Origin: Zymoseptoria tritici IPO323
Taxonomy: Eukaryota; Ascomycota; Dothideomycetes; Mycosphaerellales; Mycosphaerellaceae
Direction of reading: 5' to 3'
DNA: 64,000 nucleotides
Assembly (NCBI RefSeq): GCF_000219625.1
Contig: NC_018207.1
Coordinates: 124,001-188,000 of the forward strand
Shown here one piece after another: positions 35,958 through 46,865 of the stretch. Numbering within the stretch: the stretch's first letter is position 1; every line of letters begins with the position of its first letter. Under the pieces are notes generated by a model. That model was not told the DNA's origin, made no database searches, and saw nothing but the letters and a program-made list of their open reading frames with translations. The translations under genes and the position numbers were made by a program.

Positions 35958-37713
35958 ATGGAGAAACACCCGCTTGATGCTTCAAAGCCTTCAGAGCTCG
36001 ATGATGTTTCTACTCACTACGATCCCGAAGATGCCATTGCTCTATCCTGCCCGCCTGTCCAATGGTGGCGCCACAATGGCTTGCGACGACTGTATCTGAT
36101 GCTTCCGTTCTTATTCCTTGGAGCCACAACCAACGGCTTCGACGGAAGTCTGCTCAATGGGTTGCAGACGATGGTACCATGGCGGGACTGTAAGTCAGAG
36201 TGTCACATACATAGTACCATTCACGACTGATCCGGCATCAGACTTCAACAATCCCACCGGCGGTAATTTGGGTCTTTTCAATGCCATCCAGAACATCGGC
36301 GGAGTCTGTGCCCTTCCCTTCAGCAGCTACCTGTCCGATCTCTTTGGCCGTCGGTGGGCCGTCACCATCGGAATCATTGTGGTCCTCGTGGGCACAATCT
36401 TGCAAGTCGTGCCTGCTACCAACCACGAAGGCATGTTCATCGGCGGTCGTTTCATGGTCGGTCTAGGCGCAAATCTCGTCCAGGGCTCCGCACCGGTCTT
36501 GATCATGGAGCTGGCCTACCCACAACACCGAGGAAAGCTAACGACAATGTACAATGTGCTCTGGTACCTGGGCTCGATCGTCGCTGCGTGGACCGTCTTT
36601 GGGACTGTAGGCTACCAAACGAACGCAGCATGGCGTATTCCTGTCGGAGTCCAAGCTGTGATGCCAGTCTTTCAACTGGCGGGCCTATGGTTCATACCCG
36701 AAAGTCCTCGCTGGTTGTGCTCCAAAGATCGAGGGGACGAAGCACGAGCTATTCTTGTCAAGTATCACGCGAACGGAGACGACACAAATGCCTTTGTCCA
36801 GCTCGAGTTTGAAGAGATTCAAACGACGATTCAGCTTGAGAAACGTAATGCCAAACAGGGCTGGCTAGTCTTTCTCAAGACACCGGGAAACAGAAAGCGG
36901 CTCCTGCTCATAGCATTGGTGTCGTTCTTCTCGCAGTGCTCCGGCAACGGGCTAGTTTCGTACTATCTCCACAGCATACTCGATAGTATCGGTATCACTG
37001 GCTCGCGCAACCAGAGTTTGATCAATGGTGGACTGCAGATCTGGTCCTTCCTTGTCGCTCTCGGCTTCGCTTTCATGGTCGACAGAATGGGTCGAAGAAA
37101 GCTGTTCTTGATCGCAGGAGTCGGAATGCTAATCGCTTTTTCAGTATGGACTGCGTATGTTCACTGCTCACCGGACTCTGTTGGAATCCATGCTAATGAA
37201 AGGTGTTTAGTTGTTCCGCCGTCTATGCGCAGACCGGAAACTCGAGTGCCGGCAGTGCAGTCATCGCCATGATCTTCCTCTTCTACGGCGTAGCAGGTTT
37301 TGCCTGGCCTGGTCTGACGATAGCCTACTGCGCTGAGATTTTACCGTTCAACATCAGAGCCAAGGGCATGGCCATCAATTTCACATTGATCTCTCTCTCT
37401 TCGGTCTTCAATCAATATGGTGTGTATCGTCTGTTTCCCAACAAATCCCGGAAGAGGTGCTGACCAACAAAAAGTGAATCCCATCGGGCTGGAACAGCTG
37501 CATTGGAGGTTCTACTTTGTCTACATCGCCATCCTCGTCATCGAATGTTTGTGTATCTACTTCTTGTTTGTGGAAACTCGCGGACCAACGTTGGAGGAGA
37601 TCGCAGTCCTTTTTGACGGCAAGGCTGCACATGTGCGGAGCAACGAAGAGTATGTGGGGCAAGCTGCGACGGACGAGAAGAGCCGAACGATGTTCGTCGA
37701 GGAGAACAGCTGA
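35958..37713 (+). CDS. MFS sugar transporter, lactose/oligosaccharide-permease type
   Basis: Exons are 35958-36189, 36242-37154, 37211-37419 and 37475-37713, giving 530 residues with all phases consistent. Twelve membrane segments can be followed. Sugar-porter signatures are FDGSLLNGLQTM, GGRFMVGLGANLVQGSAPVL, ELAYPQHRGKLTTMYN, PESPRWLCSKDRGDEA, DRMGRRKLFLI and the C-terminal FVETRGPTLEE. The N-terminus and the NPIGLEQLHWRFYFVYIA segment match fungal lactose- or cellodextrin-permease-like carriers, which are plasma-membrane proton symporters. Divergent pairing with an intracellular GH35 fits import of a galactoside followed by cytosolic hydrolysis. Confidence 0.93.
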
Positions 37714-37783
37714 AGCTCTCATATTCGAGATTATGAAAGCTCATCTGCGCGTCCTTCTTCGCTCGTACCGTAGTGAATGATAG

Positions 37784-38926
37784 CTACTTTGAGCATATGT
37801 CCACCTTTGCAGTACCGGTGATGGTGAGATGGCTGTTGATGGCGCAAGGCGACTCGACAACGTCGGTTCCATCGACCTCCAGACTCAGGGTAATATCCTT
37901 CGTGTTCGCAAACTCGTCTCGTGCTGAGATTCGCACGTCTCCTCCGCCCACAACTGTTCCACTCTTGATGTTGAGGCCGTAGCAGTTTTCGATCAGGATG
38001 GACTCCGGCCCATTGTTGTTTGCAAGATCAATTTTGCCGATCTCAGCACCTCCGGATTCCGAGACGCAGAACACGCCTCTCCCACCCCCACGTGAGTAGA
38101 CCTTGTCGACGAAGACGTTCGTCGTGTAGCTACCATCGGGCAGTCGGCCGTTCTGGTTGGCGAACCGCAAAGTTGCGTAGCCTGTTCCTGCTCCGACGTT
38201 CGTACCGGTGACAGATCCGACGTGAGCGTTGGTGGTCTTTTGCAGCAATAGACCACATTCTCCACAGTTCTTCGCAATCACGCTGTTGATGGTGAGCTTG
38301 TCGATGTTCCAAGTCTCTACTGCATGCTCGCTGGCGCCGGTCACGCTGACGGTGTCAATTTTGACATTCTTGTTGGCGGCGCCTGCCATCTCGAATCGAA
38401 CCCCAATGCCACCACCTGATGGAGTGGCGGACATGACCATGGTGATTTGGCCGAGCTGGAGGCCATTTGTGCCGGAAATTCGAATGCCGTAGTACGGGTT
38501 CCCGGTCAACGTCAAGTATGGTATCTAAGGACGTGGAGTCAGCATCACTCTTGGTACTTGTGACCCACAGGTACGCACGTGGACATCGTCAACGTCGATG
38601 ATCTCGATAGCGCCTTTGAAGTTCTTGAAGCTGGCATCGATCGTTCCGCAGCCTTCGAACGTCTTTCCGGCATCGATAATGATGGAGTTGCTGCCAATGG
38701 AACCCGATGCGATGACAGCAATGCGAGCTCCGCTGGATGTACCATCAATGGCAGCCTGAATTGCGGAGAGATAGCTGGCCCCGGAGTATGCGGACTTGGT
38801 GCCGATGCTGGCCACATATGCTCCAGTTGAGCCTGTGACCTTCGCATCGGGTGTTCCAGAGCCACATTGCGCAGTGGCAAGGGAGGTACAGAAGAAGAGC
38901 GTAGCGAAAACGATTGAATGAACCAT
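37784..38926 (-). CDS. secreted parallel beta-helix protein (pectin-lyase fold)
   Basis: Exons are 38579-38926 and 37784-38524, giving 362 residues. The signal peptide is clear (hydrophobic SIVFATLFFCTSLATA, cleavage about residue 19). The mature protein shows the irregular repeats of a right-handed parallel beta-helix, rich in Asn, Gly, Val and Ile (IPYLTLTGNPYYGIRISG, VKIDTVSVTGASEHAVETWN, IDKLTINSVIAKNCGECG, GLNIKSGTVVGGGD). Pectate lyases, GH28 enzymes and related glycan lyases share the fold. I see no family-specific catalytic motif, so I keep the call at fold level. It lies between a sugar carrier and a sulfatase. Confidence 0.82.
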
Positions 38927-38964
38927 AGTTGCAGGCCTGCCGATGAATCTCGACCAGTCCTCGT

Positions 38965-38973
38965 CTTTATATC
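38965..38973 (-). promoter_or_regulatory. TATA box of the beta-helix gene
   Basis: The minus strand reads ATATAAAG about 40-50 nt upstream of the start codon at 38926, a good position for a fungal TATA box. Confidence 0.5.
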
Positions 38974-38994
38974 ATGACGATGCAACCGGACGGA

Positions 38995-39190
38995 CCAAGG
39001 CGTGTATACATTGATAGCAGAACGGTCGTGCACTGCTCGAACCGTGCTGCGGAGAAGATGGCGTGAAAATTGGTCGTCGTACCCTCCTCCAACAATGCCT
39101 GATAGTCAATAGCACGAACGATACGCATTGGTGCCAGAGTGGTCGTGCACCGCTCGAGCCATGCCTGATCGTCGATGGCATAAATAGTGC
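38995..39190. repeat. imperfect tandem duplication upstream of the beta-helix gene
   Basis: Two blocks, about 39020-39120 and 39130-39190, share GGTCGTGCAC-GCTCGA-CC and ATGCCTGAT-GTC. The mismatches are mainly transitions. The block lies 70-260 bp upstream of the beta-helix start. Confidence 0.5.
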
Positions 39191-39515
39191 ATGTTATGGC
39201 GTGCCTGGACGCTATGGCTAGTTCGATATTGGTATTCCGATTGAGTCGTGGCACGATGTCTCTCATCGTGACGAGTGTCGGGTGATAGGTGTTGGCAATT
39301 TTAAACAATGGATCCGCGTTCAGGGGTGGCATGATAGCAATGGGCGCTTACACCGAGGGCAGTCGTCATGTTTAGCGGCAGTCCGCCATATCATGGTTAT
39401 GCGGACGCTCAGAGCCTTGCCCGGGATCAGAGGCATATTTACCGGATGTTGAGTCGTCTGCAGACCGACAATCGTGTCGAGCGAGCAAGAATGGCGACTG
39501 CTCCATGTAGCGTAG

Positions 39516-40961
39516 CTATCTGATGCGGACGTTGTCCAGCTCTAGATCGAAGCGATCCGGTAGGATCATTCCAGCGTCCAAATGATGCTGGACAAACAAT
39601 TTGCTAACCCCGTCCCGGTACAGCCACGGATCCTTCGTCCTATCCTGCCATTCTTCCAGCTTCGCCCGATGACTGAGAAGCAAATCTTTGTACTGCGGAT
39701 CCTTTGCAAGATTGACCACTTCTTGAGGATCAGCCTCGAGGTCATAAAGTTCCTCAGGCGGCCGGAAGATGTAGTCCTGCAACTTGCGAGGCCCGACCAT
39801 GATCTCCTTCTCTGAGCCGAGTGGCTGTGAGTGGCGGATTCCGTCCCACGCCAGCGAGCCGTACAGATCGGCTGCGAATGGGAAGTCCAATCTCCAGGCA
39901 ACGTTACGATGGTATTTGTATTTGCGTGTCCGAAGGATGCGAGTAGGCCAATAGTTGGTAACCTCGTGGAAAGTGTGAGAGCCGAAAATGTGATGCTTCC
40001 ATTCAGACTCCGGGACGAGGTCCGTCCGTTCGTGGATTGGAAGAAATGACTGCCCAGCTAGCCCTTCTGGTGAGTGCTCCGACGTGCCTGTCCATTCCTG
40101 GAAAGTTGGGAATATGTCGACGTAGGAGACCATGTTCGGATTCACGATGTTCCTGACAGCAGAGCCGGGTTTGCGAACGATGAAAGGCAGACAGATACCG
40201 GCATCGTAAAGCGTCGTCTTGGAATTGAGAAATGGAGGACCATTGTCGCTCAGGAAGACGACCAGAGTGTCATCTGCAAGACCTGCGGCCTCGAGCTTTT
40301 GCAATATAAGTCCAACTCCCTGGTCGAGGCGGCTGATGGATCGATAATACTCAGAAAACTCGAAACGAGTCTCCTCGATGTTGTTTATGAAGGGAGGGAT
40401 TTCCACGTTGGAAGCTTCGTATCGCACGTCTTTGATCCTCTCATCGAACTTGTCTTCATTTCCGAAACCAGATCGAGTCATGTCTCTATGCGGGTCGATG
40501 TAGCCTACAGTGAGGAAGAAAGGCCGATCCGAGTCTTTGGCTTGCTGGAAGATTTCGCTTGCTTGGTCCGCGACCCATGCAACATCGCGAGTGCCACTTT
40601 CCAGTCGGTGCTCCCACGGGAATGAAGCAGCGGGTCCAACGTGTACTTTTCCGATCAATGCAGTCAAGTATCCGCGCTCGCGGAAGAAGGCCGGAGATGT
40701 TTTGATGTCGTCGAATATGACAAAGTGATGTTTCTTGTTGGCGAGCCCATACTGGCCATTTTGGTGGGTGTGCAAGCCGGTGTAGATGACCGATCTGCTG
40801 TTGCTGCAGGAAGCAGTGCTGGTGAATGCATGAGAGTACCGCACTCCTTGGGCGGCGAGCTCGTCGATGTTGGGTGTCTGAACCTTCGCTCCGTAGCATC
40901 CCAGATTCTTCCCCAAGTCGTCCGCAATGAGGAGGAGGATGTTCTTCTTGGGAGTCGACAT
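39516..40961 (-). CDS. sulfatase, N-sulfoglucosamine sulfohydrolase-like
   Basis: This intronless gene encodes 481 residues from the true ATG at 40961. Type I sulfatase features are LLLIADDLGKNLGCYG (metal ligands Asp-Asp), TPNIDELAAQGVRYSHAF, the activation site SCSNSRSVIYTG with the formylglycine cysteine at about residue 52, GKVHVGP, and LSDNGPP (metal ligand Asp-Asn). Overall it resembles heparan N-sulfatase-like fungal sulfatases. The core motif reads C-S-N-S-R; the third position is Asn instead of the usual Pro or Ser/Ala. No signal peptide is seen, so it probably acts in the cytosol on an imported sulfated sugar or sulfamate. It is divergent from an anion carrier. Confidence 0.9.
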   Translation of the reverse strand: MSTPKKNILLLIADDLGKNLGCYGAKVQTPNIDELAAQGVRYSHAFTSTASCSNSRSVIYTGLHTHQNGQYGLANKKHHFVIFDDIKTSPAFFRERGYLTALIGKVHVGPAASFPWEHRLESGTRDVAWVADQASEIFQQAKDSDRPFFLTVGYIDPHRDMTRSGFGNEDKFDERIKDVRYEASNVEIPPFINNIEETRFEFSEYYRSISRLDQGVGLILQKLEAAGLADDTLVVFLSDNGPPFLNSKTTLYDAGICLPFIVRKPGSAVRNIVNPNMVSYVDIFPTFQEWTGTSEHSPEGLAGQSFLPIHERTDLVPESEWKHHIFGSHTFHEVTNYWPTRILRTRKYKYHRNVAWRLDFPFAADLYGSLAWDGIRHSQPLGSEKEIMVGPRKLQDYIFRPPEELYDLEADPQEVVNLAKDPQYKDLLLSHRAKLEEWQDRTKDPWLYRDGVSKLFVQHHLDAGMILPDRFDLELDNVRIR

Positions 40962-41849
40962 GTTGGCGGCCGACGGAGCAGTACGCAGCAGATGGTCAAG
41001 AGTCTTGCCGTGGTTCACTGGCCTCTGGGTGGTTCGATGTCAACAGACGGTCGGATAATGCACATTCTTCATCAATGCGGCAGTATGGCGGTAGGATTGT
41101 GTCTTCCGGCGCGCAGATGGCGTGCTGATGTCAGACAAGGGAAGTCAAGTTAGAACCTACACCGCTCTTGTGCGAAGCAGGAGTGAGTATCGGTGATGCC
41201 TGAGGCTTCCAATCACGCTGAGTCATCACAAGTCTGCTCCCGTCGCTTTACGGCTACGGCTTTCACAGTCCGTCAACCATCCGTCCATCACATCAACCAC
41301 GTCCTCTCCCTCCAATTACGTGCTACCTGCTCGCGAGCACTTCACAACGGCGATGTAACCTCAGTGTCCGTGACGAAGACGTTGAGTCGATAGCCCGGGC
41401 CCAGGGACCATGCACCTCCCGCGCTATCTTACCCGGCCATCGGAGCGCCATTTCCCACAACCTGGTCAGTGGTATTGCACGCCTGTTCACGAAAAGCTCT
41501 CACAACGGTCGCCCAAACTTGACCCTGCCTTGCAAAGACGGACGGCGCTCCGCCAACCCGCAGGTGAAACCTGATTGCTGGAAAATACTAGATCCGCCGC
41601 CTTCCCTGCGTGCCATGATCGGAAAGCTTCCCGAAAAGGATCTGCTCTCACAGTGGCCCCTCGTGCCTCCAATTGTCTTCTACAGGGCCAGCATGGCGTG
41701 CTTTCAACCGACGAAGATGGGCTGATATGCTGCCACATTCAACATCTTCGTCTACAGGGCCAGCATGGCGTGCTTGCGCCGACGGCAGATGAAAGCATCA
41801 TCAGTCGTATGTATGATCAGCGAGCCGAAGACGACTTGCAACACAGCGC
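40962..41849. promoter_or_regulatory. shared divergent promoter of sulfatase and Dal5-type carrier
   Basis: This is an 888-bp gap between divergent starts without a supported gene. It contains a 25-bp direct repeat near the carrier start. Confidence 0.55.
41679..41775. repeat. 25-bp direct repeat in the sulfatase/carrier promoter
   Basis: The identical 25-bp units at 41679-41703 and 41751-41775 begin TCTACAGGGCC and end GGCGTGCTT. Similarity continues into a following CCGACG. The spacing is 72 bp. Both lie 75-170 bp upstream of the carrier start codon and contain an ATG, so they could form short upstream open frames. Confidence 0.85.
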
Positions 41850-43679
41850 ATGTCAAAGATGGAGTCCTCGACCGCTCACGTCTCGGCCACGCTGAATGCG
41901 AACGGCAAGAGAGATGAGAAAGCGCACACATTTCAGGAAATCTCCGAGATTGATACTCTCGTCGATGAAGATCATGAAACAGACAAGAAGGCCACCTGGT
42001 CATGGAACTCTCTCGTGCGCAAGCCATTGGACTTGGACGCTACAGCGACGAAGAGAAGCGTATTCGACGATGTGGATCTCGCCAAACACTACGAACCAGG
42101 AGCTGATTGGGAGAATGTACATCGCTACGATCCTGCTGAGAGATGGACATATCGCGAGGAGATGACTCTTCGTCGGAAGACTGATTTCAGAATCCTTGCC
42201 TGGGTATGAGGATATGGAGGTGAAGATATACAAGATGCCTCAATATTGACACTCCTTCAGGTACTGGTCATGTTCTTTGCCCTCAACATCGATCGCGGCA
42301 ATCTGTCGCTCGCGATTGCTGGAGGTCTGCTGGACGACTTGAAGCTCTCCACGAATGACTACAACAATGCGCAAAATTTCTATCGTGTCGGCTTCATCAT
42401 CGCAGAGATACCCTCACAGCTCATTGGCAAGAAGTTGGGCCCGGATCGCTGGATTCCCGTCCAAATTGTCCTCTGGTCAATTGCGGCCGCGGGACAATTC
42501 TTCATGCAGTCGCGGACCGTGTTCTTCACTACACGATTCCTCGTTGGAATTTGTATGGGAGGATTCATTCCAGTGGGTTCCACCATGATAGCGATGAAAA
42601 CTTAGCTGACATTCATGCAGGACAGTATCTTGTACTTGTCATACTTTTACACCAGCACCGAAATGCCCATCCGCCTCGCGCTTTTCTGGGTGACCGATTA
42701 TCTCTCGGGTGTGGTGGCATCCTTGATCGCTTACGGCGTACTACATATGCACGGAGTCGCTGGTCGAGAGGGCTGGAGATGGCTGTTCATGATCGAAGCT
42801 CTGATCAGTTTTGCCATCGGACTGCTGAGTTTCCTCTTCCTTGTTCCTGGCGCCACTCAGACGAAGACCTGGTTTGCGCCACTGGGCTACTTCACCGAAC
42901 GGGAGGAGAAGATCATCGTCAACAAGATCCTCCGCGACGATCCATCCAAATCCGGAATGCACAATCGGGAAGCCATCACGCTCAAGATGATCTGGCGGAG
43001 TTTGACCGACTACGACATGTGGCCTATATATGCCATCGGAATACTGTTTGAGATTCCGTCCAGCCCACCAAAGGCATACATCAGTCTGGCTTTGAAGCAC
43101 CTCCACTTCAGTTCCTTCAACATCACCCTGCTACACATTCCGATTACTGTGCTCACCGCCATCAACCTCTTCTGGATTACTGCCGTCTGCATGCGATTCG
43201 GACAAGTGGCACTCTTCGGCGTCCTAACCCAACTATGGGCCCTCCCATTGCTTGTCATCAGCTTGACTGTAATGTCCGACTTCTCGCCGTGGGCACAGTA
43301 TGTCGTAAGCATGTTGCTCATCGCTCAACCGTCGATGCAAGCCGCTCAAGTAGGCTGGTGCAGTCGAAACAGCAATACCGTGCGCACCCGCGCAATCAGC
43401 GCGGCCATTTACAACATCATGATCCAACTATCTGGCATCGCTTCGTCCAACATCTATCGAGAGGACGACAAACCATTGTATCATCGAGGAAACAAGCAGT
43501 TGATAGCGATCAACATCGGATGCATGGCGGCAAATGCGCTCGCGAAGGTGTACTACGATTGGCGCAACAGGTCGAACAAAAGCAAGTGGAATGGCATGAC
43601 AAAGGAGCAGCAGGAGATTTACCTGAACACGACGCAGGACAAGGGAAACAAGCGCCTGGATTTTGTGTTCCAGACGTAG
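41850..43679 (+). CDS. MFS carrier of the Dal5/allantoate permease (anion:cation symporter) type
   Basis: Exons are 41850-42203, 42261-42572 and 42621-43679, giving 574 residues. The cytosolic N-terminus of about 118 residues is long and acidic. Membrane segments start at VLVMFFALNIDRGNLSLA, with family marks FYRVGFIIAEIPSQLIGKKL, IPVQIVLWSIAAAGQFFMQS, FLVGICMGGFIP and LYLSYFYTSTEMPIRLALFW. Carriers of this family import organic anions such as allantoate, vitamins or small acidic compounds. Here the neighbour is a sulfatase, which makes an acidic or sulfated sugar a reasonable but unproven substrate. The ORF also has an in-frame ATG three codons downstream. Confidence 0.92.
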
Positions 43680-44339
43680 TGGCTTGATCGTTGGATCGAC
43701 TTTCTAGCTGTAGGGCGTGTTGTCATATCGCAACCGTCGGCGATGAGTTGAAGCATCGGCTTCGCGAAAACGGATACCAACGAAAGTCTGATCCTACCCT
43801 CAGACTTCAGTCCACAACCAAAGGCGACTACCCGATGTACGAGGTAGCGAGTTGTAGTGAAGCGGAGTGGCTTGTGCGGCAATTCGAAAATAGTACAAAA
43901 TTTCCTATCGACCTGAATGCCTGTTGCAGACCCAGGAACTGATGGATGACTGGGGTATGACTTATCGAACCATCAATTATGATTTGAGTCCGCTCTGTCA
44001 ACGTGAGCTAATACCAACTTCTACGCAGACCGACTCTTTTCCCCTGCAATACGCTATCACTCGCGAGAATAGCGTGATATATTGGATGATGATGCGAGAT
44101 GTTGCAATTGGCACCGGCCATTGTATTTGGCTAAATGCAAGAGGTGACTGGTGCAGATGTGGGTGGCCATTGCATGGAAGCCATGCAAAGAGTCCCGCCA
44201 GACTCTCCGATGTCCGCCCGACCTTTTGCAACCCACCACAAAGGACACTGGTTCCCGGCAGCGACTTCTCGCAGAACCGCCGCAACGTCAAGACTGCTCT
44301 GCGGGATCTGGTGCCAGAACTCCATCGAGACGCTTGAAG
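43680..44339. other. intergenic, promoter of the GH28 gene, no supported gene
   Basis: Open frames on the minus strand (43998-44789) run antisense into the GH28 gene and are shadows. I see no RNA gene. Confidence 0.5.
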
Positions 44340-46199
44340 ATGCTGACCTCTTCCCTCGCGGCTCTGTGCCTTTGGCTTAGTTGTGTACCTCTCGTTCTTG
44401 CACAACTGACCGGACCTGTTGGACCACTCACACCATTGGCGCACAAGACCAAAATCTGCAACATCTTGGACTACGGAGGGGTAGCAGACAACACCACCAA
44501 TGTCGCACCTGCCATCCACAAAGCCTTCGCCGAATGCGTTCAAAGGTCTCCAGGAACAGTTCTCTACGTTCCGAACGGCAACTACCTTGTGACCGAGTCG
44601 ATCGTCCTCGCCAATGCAACCAATTGGGCCTTCCAGCTCGACGGCTTGATTACGGTGTAAGTCTTTGTCGGTGTCGGTAGCTGGACGCATCATAATGTCC
44701 GACTTCGAGCAGGGCATACGGACCCAACTATGCTGTCCCACGGGAGGTTGCCCTTTGGGGCATTCCTCCAGATCCTGTGTCCAGAGCAAACACCATTGAC
44801 GGCGAAGGCGATGGTCGCTTCCTACTGGACGTTATATTGATTGTCAATGGTATGGAGTCTTGTTCACTGAGTCGGATCCTGCTAAACAGTCTCACAGCCA
44901 ACGACTTTGAATTCCATTCCAGCGACGGTCGCGGAGCCATACAAGGTCAAGGATACTTGTACCGCAACGCAAACAAGTCCGCACTGCCAGTCGTCCCCAT
45001 TCTTGTCTTGAGCTAAACCGAATCAGCGCTGTTCGGCCACGTCTGATACGCATCATTGGATCGTTCGATGCAAGTTTTCACGACTTGATTCTCGTCGACA
45101 GCCCGCAATTCCACATCATAACCGACTTTTGCGTCAACATCGAAGTCTACCATTTGACCATACGCGGAGCGAACCTTGGGAGTTTTGATGGCATCGATGT
45201 CGTGGGCCAAAATTGCTGGATCCATGATTGCGAGGTCTGGTCATGAATCCTTCGAGGATTGCATACAAGCTGAAACAATGGACCTAGGTCACCAACCGAG
45301 ACGAGTGCGTGTCGTTGAAGAGTCCATCGCGCGACATACTGGTGGAAAACTTGGTTTGCAATCAAGCTGGATCCAGCATCTCGATCGGCAGTCTGCATGT
45401 TGGGGCAATCATTGAGAACATTGTGAGCGGAATCCGATCTTCCCGTTGTCATCCTTGTCGCCGGAGCTGACTTCTGTCAAGGTCGCTCGCAACATCTCTG
45501 CCATTGGCGTAAGCAATATCATTTTCATCAAGACTTATCCTGGAGGGAGTGGATTCGCTCGGAACATGTTGTTCGAAAACTTCAGGAGCAAGGGCTCTCT
45601 ATATGGAGTCACGATCAACCAATACTGGAAGAAGAACGGCGACGGGGATACCAGTGCAGTGAAACTTAGTGATATCACTTTCCGGTCAGTACGCCATTTA
45701 TGATACGCGGCTGTCTCCTGCCACCCTCCGCTAAAACTCCCACGCAGCAACGTCACCGGCAGTCTGGTCAACGGGTCCCACAGACCGCCGTTGTTCTTCG
45801 TGGCCAACGACTTGGTCATGACCACCAATATCACGGTAGAAGACGTGACACTGTGGACGGAGACGGGAACGGAGGTCATCAACAAGATCAACAACGTCTA
45901 TGGCCATGGCGACAGCATATATGGTCCAAACGACGGCCTGGGCGATCCCAACTCCAAGCTTGTACCCTTCAACAAAACGGCCACTGTCACTACACCTCCC
46001 GATGGCTGGACACTTCCGAACGACCCCTCGTGGGCCCTCCCGGCGGTTGGATATGGAAGTGCGTATCTTTTAGCAAAACGCCCCCAATCAAGATTGCTAA
46101 TTGTGAGGAACAGCGGACAGCGAGATTCCTGTGTATGCTCCGGCTCCATTGTGGAAAGCAAAGGGTGATTACGACAAGCATTACTGGGGCAGCTTTTAG
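44340..46199 (+). CDS. GH28 rhamnogalacturonan hydrolase-like enzyme, secreted
   Basis: Eight exons fit in phase: 44340-44656, 44713-44849, 44898-44976, 45027-45234, 45288-45422, 45482-45684, 45748-46058 and 46114-46199, giving 491 residues. The signal peptide is at the N-terminus (LAALCLWLSCVPLVLA). The beta-helix has the rhamnogalacturonase order: CNILDYGGVADNTTN, NDFEFHSSDGRGAIQGQG, DLILVDSPQFH, IRGANLGSFDGIDV, then NRDECVSLKSPSRDILVEN, which supplies the catalytic Asp/Glu region. Near the C-terminus come ITVEDVTLWTETG and KGDYDKHYWG. Such enzymes cleave the rhamnogalacturonan-I backbone of pectin outside the cell. Two donors (GTCCGC at 44977 and GTCTGG at 45235) are non-consensus, though branch sites and acceptors are good. 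Without those splices the frame has stops. It is either intact with weak introns or just starting to decay. Confidence 0.82.
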
Positions 46200-46865
46200 A
46201 AGCCGTACTACGAAAGACGTCAGCGAGCGGTGCGTGAGTCTCGCAGCACAAATGAAGATGAATTGTCCAGCAATGTTGTACATCGACAAGACTCAACCGC
46301 GAATCGATTCAGCGGTGTCATATGACTAAGCAAATATGCCTTGGGCACTATCGGAAGAAAATCAACGGTCGGCTTGACGTTCTCTTTGCAGTCTCCACTG
46401 TTCTTTACAACTTGTGTTCGTCTTGAATGACCACTCGTGTAGGGACGCCCGAATCGCGCCATGTCATGAAGGGACTCCCTGGACAAGCTCCGTTGAAGGA
46501 CATGAGTCGAATCTTCCATTGTGGCGATGCGCGCTTTGCTGACATTCAATCAGAGCATAGCCAAGGTACGTCTCGACGCGCGGCAACCGACTGCTTTCCG
46601 TACGCTGGTTCAACTCACGCCACCAGCTGTGCATCGTGGCACGGTAACTATATGCGCGCCTCTCGTCGACCGTGGCATGTCAAACCGGCCAAGATCTGGA
46701 GGGAACAGGTAAGGTACGGCAATCTGTCGACGCCTGCATTGTCATGATTTGAGAACTGTCTACTACCATCCGAGGTCTGCTTTAGCTTCATGGTCGGCTA
46801 GACATGAGGCAGAGCGGACATGGCGCTACTCCAAGCGAGCGATCACCAATCCGCGATTGCCTTGA
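46200..46865. other. intergenic, 3' flanks of convergent genes, no supported gene
   Basis: The GH28 gene and the following MFS gene converge here. The small frames are unsupported. Confidence 0.5.

Noticed and set aside
43998..44789. 263-codon minus frame
   Set aside because: Antisense to the GH28 gene start and without recognisable features.
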